Source: Vanilla planifolia
Lineage: Eukaryota; Streptophyta; Magnoliopsida; Asparagales; Orchidaceae
Direction: 5' to 3'
Assembly: GCA_023846275.1 (NCBI GenBank)
Contig: CM043868.1
Span: forward strand, 19,377,755-19,441,754
Length of the DNA stretch: 64,000 nt
Position 1 is the first letter of the stretch. Each line of letters begins with the position of its first letter. The notes below the pieces were generated by a model. It saw nothing but the letters and a program-made list of their open reading frames with translations. It was not told the DNA's origin and did no database searches. This document shows positions 39,607 to 51,400 of this stretch, piece after piece. The position numbers and the translations under genes were made by a program.

Positions 39607-42600
39607 CTACGACATCCTGGTCTTGATTGGCTTCAACTTCAGGCCCATGCTCTCCGGCGACAGCAGCTCCGGCGAAACAGAGGTGGGACTCAGAGGGCTA
39701 CGAGGGCTATAACTTAGCTGACATGGCCTGTAAAGACCATACCCCATGAAGAAATACTCCATGGGTATCAACATCGCATAAGGCTGCTCCTCGGTCACCA
39801 ATGAACCGCACGCCTGAACCTGCACAAGAACCTGAGTTTTCAAGCAGTTTGCCAGTAGAGGACAGAAAGCTCCTTTATGAATCTAGATTCCTGTCTCTAA
39901 TGTAATTCTAGTGCATCAGTTTTTGAAGTGGCAGAATATGAAACTGGTTTTCTCTTCCTTTTAATGTTGGAAATGGTATTCCTTTCTAGATTTGAGGTGA
40001 AGATTACCAATTCTAATGATATAGCAGTCGGGCAGAGTGCATCAGATTTTGTACAGTTCCTTAAGATTCTCTAATCATTTTCATTAACCTACTCAAAACC
40101 CAAAAGAGGTTTCTTCCAATTCACTGAAAATGTGAATTAGTATTAGGACAAGTTAGGCTCACTAACCAAAACAATAAACTAAAATTTTGGTCCACATCAC
40201 ATGCTAACAAGTTAATAATGGACCAAAATGACTCGTTGTTTTTAGTTTGTACCTCCACAAGGGCACTGTATCTTCTGTCAAGCTTGGAAGTCATGTGCAG
40301 GGCATCAGAGTGAAAAGGGGAACTTTCCCCAACGAATATCAACGTTCTGCAACGTAGCAGCTTCAACTCATCGGTCAAGTCACGTCTTCTGCTCAAAACC
40401 AGAGACACATTGTTCAGCTACAGCTAATTGCTATCAGCTAAAAACGGATAAGAAAGCATTACAGTGATAGTGTGTGTGTACCCATTCATTGATTGAAGAA
40501 ATCGCCAAATGTTCATGCCATGTCTTTCGTCCAACTGCTGAAAAAAGATGATGAACAAGGAATTTAGCAAATGGTTCTGCAGCTTGTAAGTTGAGGAATC
40601 TTTTGTTTTTAGAATTTGCTAAAAAGGACAAAAGCCAACTCTGTCTCTTGCTGTGGCTTGATATGAAAAACGAATCTAAGCAATTGAATTACTAATAAAA
40701 CTTATAAAAAACAACAAAAATTACTAACTCTTCTGCAAAACTGAACTATATCTGATTCAGTGGTTTGAATGCTGCCACGAACTTCCTGTCCAAGGCAACA
40801 CGAGACAAAATAAATTATAATAACTGATTTAATCTGATGGTGCGAAATCAAATAGTAACACTACCTTACTGAAGTATCTCTGAAGCAATAAATCTTTTGT
40901 CAACCCACACATACCACAGAAGTAAAGCAAATTAGACATCACCTGAAGATTGCATTTAGAAATGAGAAAAGCAAAGAAGTTTGCACATGAGTAAGGTTTT
41001 CCTTTTTCCCGTTGTAGAAGATTTAAGGGAGGAATACATACCTTACTGTAGAACCATTCTGTCCAGGAGGGAGCTTTACATACCGGCGACACAACTATTA
41101 GACCAAGCACCCGGTCTCGATATTTTGACTGCAGTAAGTAGGAAGAAAGTTAGCCTCCAGATTGAATGGTTTGCGTAAATTTACAACTTCTGCAAAGCAC
41201 ATACAGCAAAAAGCGTAAGGATATAAGCACCCGAAGTGACGCCCATGCACATCACAACAGTTAACCTGCTTGAAGAGATATTTTCAATAGGAAATGATTC
41301 AGAAAATGGTGCATCTTGATCTCTAAATGCAATGTTCTGCTCTACACTTTATGCTTATGAAATAGTTAATATTTTTAAAGATAATAAACAGCATGCCATA
41401 AGAGTATTACCCAAAGAAATCAAGGACTTCTGCAACTTGGTCTGCCATCTCATCAACAGAAGGCAATGGCACGTCTGAAGAGATAGGAGCAGCACCCAAC
41501 TGTAGTAGTTCTTAAGGAAGACGATGACAGACAAAATCATGTGAGCTGCTTGCTCCAACAATGGAAAATAGAAAATGAATATGGCAGTGGAAAAATGATA
41601 ACCAAATCACTGACCTCATGCCCGGGTGGGCTGATATGATATATGCAAAAGTTGTGAAGCATCAACGCAGCAGCTTCGGGGCAAAAAAATAATCCTTGAA
41701 AGCATGACATATCTGCTCAAATTGACAAGAGCACAATAATCATGAGATGTCCTATGCGTGCATGCAACTTTTGTTTTTTTTTTTTCTTTGAATGATTCTG
41801 AGAGGCTGCTTGGACTGGGGTTAACGAGGCTAAGTAAATATTACTCAAACATACCCATGGTGTAAGAAATAATAGGGTCAATGGAATTTGTAGGTTAGTG
41901 AGGATAAGAAGCAAAAATGATCAAGCTAAGTTTGGGATGAAGATGGAGTGGGATATAGATGAAAAGATAGCCGACACATAAAAATGAAAAGCCTAATCGA
42001 ACACTCATACAACTAATTATCTAAAACTGAAATAAATGGAAAATTCTTAGAACACTTACATGGTGTACATAACTACACAGAAACGATCAAATAAAGAAGT
42101 TTTTCAAATAATAATAGTTCTGTAAAAAATTAGTGGAAAATCAAGAGTAATTAAGCTGATAAATTCTGTCATAAAGCTTACAGTTTAAAGCTACATCAGG
42201 ATAAGTTATAAGTGCAGGCTTTTCCAGGTCGCCAAATATGGTCACTGAGACATGCCCATAACTTGTGTGTATAAGGTGTTCCCGCTGGCATAGGCAGAAC
42301 ACGGAAACCAATCAGGATATCCAGTTTAAAATCTAATTTCTGGTAAAAATCACATATTGCATGGTCGGATGATGATCATATAAGACCCAAATGAACAAAA
42401 ATCAGAAGTTAGAGTATAGCAGAAGAAACAATCAATCCAAGCTTAACCCCTTCAGGTCAAAAAATCCATTCGTCTTCGTTAATTGAAAAGAGCCGTTCCT
42501 CAATCAGAAAAACATAGCATCCAAATGTAGCCGTAATCTCGAAAATTGGCAAAAGAGCCTCAAGAACGAATCCTCACAAAGTTCCGGAAAAGAAAAATCG

Positions 42601-42812
42601 CTTTGGGAATTCAACCGTGTCTTATGAAATGAAACAACATTCAAGGTAAAGAAAAAGAAGCGTCCGAAAAAGAACCATTTCGTACATCACATTCGAATCC
42701 CGTTGCACAAGCAAGATCGTAAGGAAAGAGTCGAGGTTTTCGGAACCCGAACCTTTCCGCCGGTGGAGATTTGCTCCACATCAATGAGCACCGAGCCACT
42801 CGATTCTCCCAT
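39607..42812 (-). CDS. NDL: NDL protein (N-MYC downregulated-like, NDR family), 11 exons
   Basis: I assembled eleven coding exons with GT-AG borders: 42812-42753, 42284-42182, 41712-41615, 41499-41411, 41275-41215, 41128-41042, 40942-40865, 40785-40729, 40537-40482, 40388-40253 and 39819-39607. They join in frame to 345 residues, the usual NDL length. The product carries NDR-family marks throughout: [99 protein letters not shown], and a Ser-Pro-rich tail ending [12 protein letters not shown]. The fold is alpha/beta hydrolase, but the elbow reads G-V-T-S-G with Thr in the nucleophile place, as expected for this non-enzymatic family. Arabidopsis NDL1 binds the G-protein beta-gamma dimer and influences auxin transport; sunflower SF21 is a relative. 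The start at 42,810-42,812 matches family N-termini. An in-frame Met 22 codons upstream lies about at the predicted transcription start. Confidence 0.95.
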
Positions 42813-42904
42813 CAGCAGTTCATTTCCCCAAAAACCACGCTTCCTTCTCTTCTTCTCCTCGCATTTCCCGTCTCGCATGCTCGTTTCTTCTTCCCTCCCA
42901 TTCC

Positions 42905-43320
42905 CGAGAATTTATAACGCAGGGGATGCGGGCCGGGTTAGGTTTAGGCCACCGACAACGTATGCTTATTCAATTTCGTTCTCTACAACATGCTTCGCTC
43001 ACAAGGGGCCGAGGCCCACCCGACCTCACCATCCAAGCTGGCGTCCAGTGGGACCCGTCCGGTGAGGCCTTCCACAAAATCGCCGGATTGATGATGCGTT
43101 CCAAATGACGAACTTAACCCAACTCCCGGCCATTCAAGCGGCTAGTTGACTTAAGCAGTGAGTGGACCCCACCAAGTGTCCCAGATTGATGACTAGGAAT
43201 ATTCGCGCCAAACGGCCCATTGGTATCTGGTAGAGGACCGCGGCCCGCCAGCTAAGCGGGGTCCCCCGGGGTTTGGCAGGAATTAGACTGTTGGTCAGAA
43301 AAAAGCCAGTGGGAACCATA
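42905..43320 (-). promoter_or_regulatory. NDL promoter: TATA box, Site II and TCP-type elements
   Basis: A minus-strand TATAAA lies at 42,911-42,916, about 100 bp upstream of the ATG. That predicts a start near 42,880 and a leader of about 70 bases. Further upstream are GGCCCA/TGGGCC-type Site II motifs near 43,012 and 43,213, a GTGGGACC at 43,049-43,056 and a GTGGACCC at 43,162-43,169, all fitting TCP-factor sites. The block is much richer in G+C than the DNA beyond 43,400. Function is inferred from motifs only. Confidence 0.6.
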
Positions 43321-44840
43321 TGATTATTAAACCAACGGCCGTAGGCCGTCCCTTCTTGATCGGACGCTTGGCATTAATTCTTCCGAGCATTAAAATATTG
43401 AATCAATATCGAATCCTTCGACAGCATGAAGTTTTTAATTTTTCACGTAAGCTTTTGTTCCAAATGAAAAACTAAGTTTGTTTCTTCATTCGGTTTGAGA
43501 AAATACTGAATGATTTATTGTAGTAATCAACTATATTACTCACAAGTGCATACAGATCAAATACCTATTCATTTATCAGCCACATTTCTTTTACATTTGA
43601 TCTGGATCTACCATTTGGTCAGGTTCTCGTAATAAACATGTTTAATAATCAAACTATGTCCTATATGTCGAAGTTGTCTTTCAGTTAATGTTTTCTTTAT
43701 TTTCTTCCTTGATTAATTGGGTTAGGCAAACACAAATTTCATGTTTTTGTAATATAATCAAATAATTTTTAATGATGGTAGTACCAATTCAAAAAAAGAT
43801 GCATGCATTGTACTTGGATCATTTTTGTGTTGTTTAATATCTTGGGTATAATAATCAATTTTCTTACTTTCAATTAAAGAAAATAGGTTGTTATTTTAGT
43901 TTTTTAATATGAGCATATAGTATAGCATACAATAATTCTTATAGTTGTCATTTTTATAGAAGAATCATGTGTGATTTATTTGTTATGCATAAACAGAAGA
44001 TTTTTTTTGTTGAAGAGACATAATATTTATTATATTATATATTATACATAAGTGAGATTTGGTTTAATTTTATAATGTGAGTTAAGTGTAATGCTAGAAT
44101 TTTAATAATAGTTGTGGCATTTTACCTATGAGCTTAAACCTTTGAGTTATTAATATGTCAATCTACAACTATATTAGGCTCAACAAGAGTAATAATTTGA
44201 TGAAGCTTTTTTACTAAGTGATTTTAGAATCAATGATTACATAAGAGAAATAATGATTCATATTATTTATAACTCTCATAAGTAGTAGTCTTATCAAGAC
44301 TCAAATATTTTTCAATTCCATCAATTACTACAATACTTGGGTTGTTGTTCTTGAGTTAACCTTAGTTGCAAGATTAATTTGCATAGTTTCTTTGAATCAT
44401 CTTGGAATTATTTTCTTCTTTCTCCTTTTCTCTCTCTCAAACACCTTTGGCTAATCTAATTGCCAATGATTTCTTTCCAAATAATTTTATAAGTCTCAAT
44501 TAGCATCTTATTTATACTATTTTTCATGATTTTTTACATATTTAATCTTTCAAATGTTTCTAACAGTTATGTCTTTTCATATGAATGTATTTTCACTTTC
44601 TATCATCTTATTTACTAGGGTTTTATGACTTTAAACACACACTTAAGTTAATTTTCTCGATCATTCACCATTTCAAGTTTTAAAAATTTGTTCGATTTCT
44701 ATTGATCGTACATGTATTATCACTAAATTCATACTATACGTTTCTTAATTACCTAAATATACATTAAGTTTTCCTCATCGTACTATTACGATCGCACTTC
44801 ATACTAACTTCTATTCCTCTTACGTAGTACTAATCATTAT

Positions 44841-44987
44841 ATTTATTATACTTTTCTTCATATTATTGTATTGTATGTTTTATGATTCCATTTATTATAC
44901 TTTCCTTCATATTATTGTATTGTATGTTTTATGATTCTATTTATTATACTTTTTTTATATTATTGTATTGCATGTTTTAAATCATTG
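44841..44987. repeat. 49-bp tandem repeat, three copies
   Basis: Copies start at 44,841, 44,890 and 44,939, each beginning ATTTATTATACTTT and containing TATTATTGTATTG[TC]ATGTTTT. Nearly identical, so recent. Confidence 0.9.
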
Positions 44988-46319
44988 TATTATGCATCAC
45001 CTTTCAACTAACTATAAGAAATCTTTTTACGTTATATTGTACAATAATACATTTAGTATTTATATAATACATTCACTATATCTCTTTTCTAAGTCATAAC
45101 CAATGACAACTTTGTACATTATGCTCTTATATCTTTCTTATACTGATATGATCAATTTATCATATTGTATGATAACTTAAGAGATATTTACTTAAATATT
45201 TTCACCCAGTAACTTCATTTTCTCTTGTATGATTGTGCAATACGATATACTTTTATTATATTATATGATCTAATACTTCTATGAATTTACACAAAGTACA
45301 TATTTGTCATACTAATACATTTATCATGGCGTACTTGTATAATTAAATGTTGGGTTTTGACTTTATCATACTTATATTCATCGATTTTGACCTATAAGAT
45401 ATTATATATCGATGTTTTCCTTTATGTTTTAACAACCTTAAATGATGGTCATAGTATTTGGTACGATCCTTAACCCATTTTATGTGTGTTCACACTTCTC
45501 TCAAGTTTATTTTCTCTCTTGTTTGATCATAATATACAATATTTTATGATTATATTATTCGATAAATATTTTTGTAACTTAACTTATTAGATTACTCTAA
45601 CCCATTATAATAATATACTAAAAATATTTTATCATACTTGTACATGAATTTAGTCATATGTATATGATATAATCTCATATAATGAATCTGTTTATTAGGT
45701 AGATTCTCTTGTTTGATCGATACAATCTCATAATATTATATTATGTGATACTTTAAAATCTTGAAATATTCTTAATTTTTTTTTAAAAAATTATACTTAA
45801 AATATATTTAGATCAAAATTATTATTTTTAACTTTTTATTTCTCAATATTATCAATCATTATTTAATTTTTTTTAACATCATATACTTTGAATTTATTAA
45901 ATTTTTATACCCTCACTTTTTTATGATGTTATGCATATATAATATGTTATTTAATGTATCATTAGTACTTTATATAATATGGCTAAGTACATGTGCAAAG
46001 GCCTTACATTTGTAGATAGATGTTAATTAGAGGTTATTTAGATACAAATATAATTGCTATTAGATATAGAGGATAATAATTAAGATTAAAATTGGTTCTT
46101 ATAAAATAAAATACATGAAAAACTATAAACAATTTAACAAATTTGGAAATGCATTGTTATACTCTATTTAGTTTTATTTATATTTATTTGTTATCATTTG
46201 ACCACTTATACTCTGAGTTACTCTTTTATATCATCATTATTGGTTATCATGTTCTTATGATGTTTGTCTTATATTGTTTTATCATATTACGTGTACATAT
46301 ATTATTTTATTAAGTTAAA

Positions 46320-47170
46320 GTTTTATAAAAGCTTATTGGTATTTATATCTCTAATTATGCCTCTATTATAATAAGAGATGGTGATTATGATGCTCTAAAT
46401 AAGGATTTTGTCTATGAGATGGATTAGAGGATAAACTTTTGTTAGGAATTAGTTTTATAGGAATTTTGTATGTAGGATGATTTTATATGCTTTATTATCT
46501 TGTGATATTGGTTCATCATATTTTATTTTATAATTTTTATACATAATTTTATAGATGAGATCTTTTATTTATATTTTTAATTTATAATTAGTTTTAATAA
46601 ATTATATAAAGTCTTATTAGTATTTATGTAATTAATTATGTCTCTATTATGATAAGAGATATAAATTATAATGCTATAAATGAAAATCATGCTTAGTAAA
46701 TTGGTTAATGGATATACTTTTATAATAATTTGGTTTTGTATGGATTTTTATAATGGATGGTTTTATATGTATTGTCAGTTTGTGATATTAGTTTGGTAAA
46801 TTATATTTTATAATTTTATATACAAAATTTTATAATTGAGATTTTTTATTTATATTTTTCATTTGTAATTAGTTTTAGTGAGTTATATAAAGTTTTATTG
46901 ATATTTTTATTACTAATCATGTCTTTATTATACTAAGAGATAAAATTATAATACTATAGTTGAGGATACTACTCAATACATGGGTTAACAAATAAGCTTT
47001 TGTAAGTAGTTTTTTTTATATATATTTGCATATAAGATGATTTTATTGTATTGTTAATATGTGATATTAGTTTAGTACATTTTGTTTTATAATTTTTCAT
47101 ATATAGTTTATAGTTGAGATCTTTTATTTACACTTTTAATTTATAATTAATTTTGATGAGGTTATTTTAA
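46320..47170. repeat. Satellite-like tandem repeat, three copies of about 280 bp
   Basis: Units start near 46,321, 46,601 and 46,882. Each runs TATAAAG.TTATT..TATTTAT, CTCTATTAT.ATAAGAGAT, GGATGATTTTATATG, GTGATATT.GTT, GAGATCTTTTATTTATA and ends near TTATAATTAGTTTT. Copies are diverged but keep order and spacing (280-281 bp). A partial fourth match may begin near 47,175. Confidence 0.85.
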
Positions 47171-47879
47171 TGAATAATATTGGTATTTGGATAGATTTAG
47201 ATTTGTCTTATCATCAAATCCCTACTAGATATTAGGGTGTCCTCATATGTTAATTATTGATGTTTTAACTCATTTCATTACTAGCTATTATGGTTAATTA
47301 AGAGGGCATGACAATTATTATCATGTTGCTATTTCTATAACAATAATAAGTAACTAATGAGTAATTGACATCTTTGCATTATACTATATTATACTTTAAT
47401 ATGCTAATATATTGGGAGTAGCTCCCTATAGAAGGTCATAATATTACCAAGCCTTATTCATGATGCAAGAAAATTATTTCTCATTTATAACCCTTAAAAG
47501 CTAAAAATTACATGTCATTCAAAGATTACAAAAATGACAAATTAATGATTAAAATTAAAATTACTAAAAGACAATAATCATGCTAATATGTAGTTGATAT
47601 TAAACTCGAATATTATGATAATATAACTCAATTAACTTTTGCTGTAAAAGATATCTCAAACTTTCAATTCTTATCTTTGAAGCACTACGCAATATTCTTG
47701 TTATTGAAATCATCATAATTTATGAGTCCATTGATATTCATCAAGTCAAATTTGCAAAAAAAAAACAAGATCCATAATAGTAAATGAATAATGATGTATC
47801 ATTATTCATGATTTGCTTATGGAATAATGAATAAAGACACAAGTTTTATTTTGAAAAAACTTGTCATACATCCTTTTTT

Positions 47880-48420
47880 TCTTGGAAGCTTCATTATAAT
47901 TACTTTCTATAAATGACTAGCATGGGTAGGTACCTCTAAAACTGACAATCAATGAAGTGATAGTGGTTGCTAAGAAATAATATTGTTAGTCATCCAAGCT
48001 TTTCACTCCAATTAATTAACAATCTGTGCTCAAAATAAGCAATTGGAAAATACAAAAATCCTTTGTCTAACCAAGACATGAATTAAAATTATGGGACCAC
48101 CAAGTCTATGATGATAACAATTTAAATTTCCTTATAGTCATGAAAAGTGACAAGTACTTTAGAAGGGTTAAAATACCAATTAGTGGTCACCTTCTTTACT
48201 TTGAAAGCTTCATCATAATCTTGAGAGTTTAGTCCCACGGGAGAGGTGGATGGACTTGGGGATATGTCTAAAGATTGTCTGAACCTTCATGGTGTAACAA
48301 TGAGAGGTTAGTTGGCTTCCTGAAGCAATATGGAGGAAAAAGGACTCGAGGAGAATTGTGGTTAAGGAGTTTATAGATCTTATGGAAGTTTTAAGACATT
48401 CTAAGATGTTATTTTTAAGT
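47880..48420 (-). mobile_element. Possible Ty3/Gypsy pol fragment, broken
   Basis: Minus-strand stretches near 48,190-48,030 weakly resemble the Gypsy RNase H region (an 'EAFK' start and an 'IAYF' echo of PIAYFSEKL). The similarity is short and could be chance. Old and broken if real. Confidence 0.25.
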
Positions 48421-48449
48421 TTCATGAAAGTTCTAAGGTGGTTGAAATG

Positions 48450-51400
48450 ATATCTTAAAGTATGTTTATAAATATTAACAAGGCTACTGCATGATTAGAC
48501 AAGGAATCAAATTAGATTATGGATTGTGGGTGACTTTTTGACTCAATATAGTTGTGATTTAAGACCACTAATTTGAATTTTTTTTTTGAGAATTTTATTA
48601 ACTTTGCAACATATTTTGAATCATAGAATTTTCAATTCTAGGAACAAATGTTTGCTTTACCACAATTTTCATGAGCATTTATGATAAGCACAAATTTTAT
48701 ATTACAGAATGTTATTCAGATTTTTAAGACTAGTATTTGATGGATTTTTTTTATTGTATTAGAATTGGATTTTTAGTTCTTATACCTTGTATTTCTATTA
48801 AAGCATATGCTAATAGTTTATAAAAAGGATATGATGCTATTGCTTAGTAAGTGTTTGTGAGTGTAAGATTGAAATCTTAGGAAACTATTGTTTGTAAACC
48901 TATAAGATTAATTGAAGACTCTTGCAAACTTATTGTTTTAAGGGAAAGAAAAATTAGTGGTATGCCATTTATAGGGTGGTTATTCAGTCTCATGATTGTA
49001 ACTCTTATGCTTTGTTGTGTCCTTTTTTTCTAAGTAGTTTTGGTTGGCTTTATTTAATTATCACATTTAATGTTTTTTTATATGACATCATTTATGTGAA
49101 GGTGAGAGGGTTGATCTTCTTTGTTATCTAAAAAATTAGCAAAGGAATTTGAAGCAAATGTTGTTTTTTGAGACTTTGTGACTCTTAGATTGTTTTACAA
49201 GAGGGTTGAGTTTTAGGTTATTATTGAAAGAGTGTTGAATATCATATTATTATTAAGTGAGTTTTCTTATTTTTTTTGTATTTGTATTTTTTTATTATTG
49301 TTTGGTTTGTGTGAACTTATGGTGATTTTTATCATTTCTGCTTTAATTCTTTTTCACTTCATAGCTATCAATTGAATTTAAGTAGAACTACATTTTGAAA
49401 TGAGACAACATAAACATAAGTACTACTAATAATAAGGGATACATGTAATATGTGATATGGATACAACATTTTCCATAATTCCAAACTAGTAATGTTCTAA
49501 ACTACTTAACATCATAGTCCATGACAAGTAAAAGAAAGATATAGAAGAGAAAAGTTTAATAAAAATATGTCATCATAGATTATTAGTATAATAACAAGCT
49601 TATCTATTTAAATTTTGATTAAAAATTTCATCTCTTAACATATATTTAAAATACCTAGAATCATTTTGGTAAAACTATGGAGAAGCTTTTATAAAGGTGT
49701 GTTTCTTTAAAAATCTTCTACAATCCTAAATATATATTTTAAAAATCTCTCTCAATTTACCATTAAAAATTTTACTATTATCATTGGCATACTTTATTTT
49801 TTTTTAATTGTTTCCCTTTGAGCTATAATAATGATCAAACAGTTCATTTTCATGGATTGGATCAACCCATATTTTGACATCAACTATATGTGAAGGCATG
49901 CATTAAATATATTGTTTAATCTTGCAATCAAATGTTCTAATCTATCATCCAATATTCATTTGGAGAAACGCGAGTTGATAGACAAAATCATCAAAAATAT
50001 GATATTATGTCTTTCATATATATTTTTTTATATATGTTCTTTAGATGTGATTATTATAAATTGAGATATAAATTTAGTTTTTTATTGAGTTGATGAGAAA
50101 TTTACTTGTTAAAGTTGAGTTTTAAAATTTCAAAAGATTTTATAATTTTTATAGGCTTATTATTATATTTTTTGATAAAAGATAATTATAATAATTATGA
50201 TTTCAAGTTTATGTTTAAGGTGTAATGATAATATTATGAGTTTGAATAATAGAGAAGTATTGTGAGTCGCAAATTGATATAAATGAAATTAATAGTTGTT
50301 TTTGAAATATGGAATTATTTAGGTCGTTTAATAGTTAAATTTTTTAATTTTCAACAATATTTTGATGGGAGTGATTTAAATTATCAATTTTTAATAACTA
50401 CCTTATTTTTAATTTCAAAAATAAAATTTTCACTTCTTGGCTCTTATCTTGGTTAGAGTTTGCTCTTAATCAAGCGTATTTTGATCAGGATACATGTGAT
50501 TTATGATAGTTTAATGAGTTATGCTTTGTCGTTATCAATTATAAGTCATCCGAATGTGGATTATTTGACTGAAAATTTCAAGAATCCAAATTGCTAAGCA
50601 AAAAGCCATAGTAGTGCATGAATCCAAGTTGCTAAGATTTAAATGCAAAGTTGATGCATTGTTCAAAAGGGTTATGTTAACGCTGATTTCTCCTTCTATT
50701 GAACTTATGTTGTCACTATTATAATGTGGTGTACATGCAAAATATGTTGTCCTATCAATTCCATGTGCTAAAGATTGTTCCTTTTTGTTCCATAGTTCTT
50801 TCAATCTTTAGAGCACATGTTTAGCACAAACTTTTTTGCATTGCATGTGAGACGTGAATCTTGCCTCATTTGATGGCCATCAACCATGGAAAATTATACA
50901 TAAAAAGTTTCCATGTGCTGAATAAGATTTAGGAAAACAAAAATGATTAAGAAAGGTTAGATCTAAAAAAATGATTAATAATAAAAAAAGTTTTACTCAA
51001 TAATTAAAAATTATAATATTTGTTTATACATGATAATAATGTTAACATTTGATATGATTGTTAAAGTTTTCAGGATATTCAAGAAGGATTTGTTATCTCA
51101 GGTTTGATTCTACTCCCAAAAAATTGTACTCATCTCTAGCATTTTCATATCATAGTACATACAGTATACTAGATAGCATATTATTTGCCAACTTTTGACA
51201 CAAACTGCTACAAACTCGAACAGATTATTATATATTATATGATATAAGATAAACTTCACGTGATTACCTACAACATATCATTAAAAGATCAAGCCATGTA
51301 TGCATTAGCTTAGGTTTAAGCAAAATAATAAACTGTTACTCTTAGGGGTGATCATATTGTTTGTGAGTCAATGGGGTGGGGACATCAATACTTACAAAGG

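Larger units (their letters stand above)
43330..47870. other. A+T-rich intergenic DNA with tandem repeats
   Basis: No coding region is visible. Two tandem repeat families are listed separately (44,841-44,987 and 46,320-47,170). Confidence 0.6.

Noticed and set aside
42813-42878. N-terminal extension of NDL from the Met at 42,878
   Set aside because: It sits at the predicted transcription start and adds a Lys/Arg-rich stretch that family members lack.
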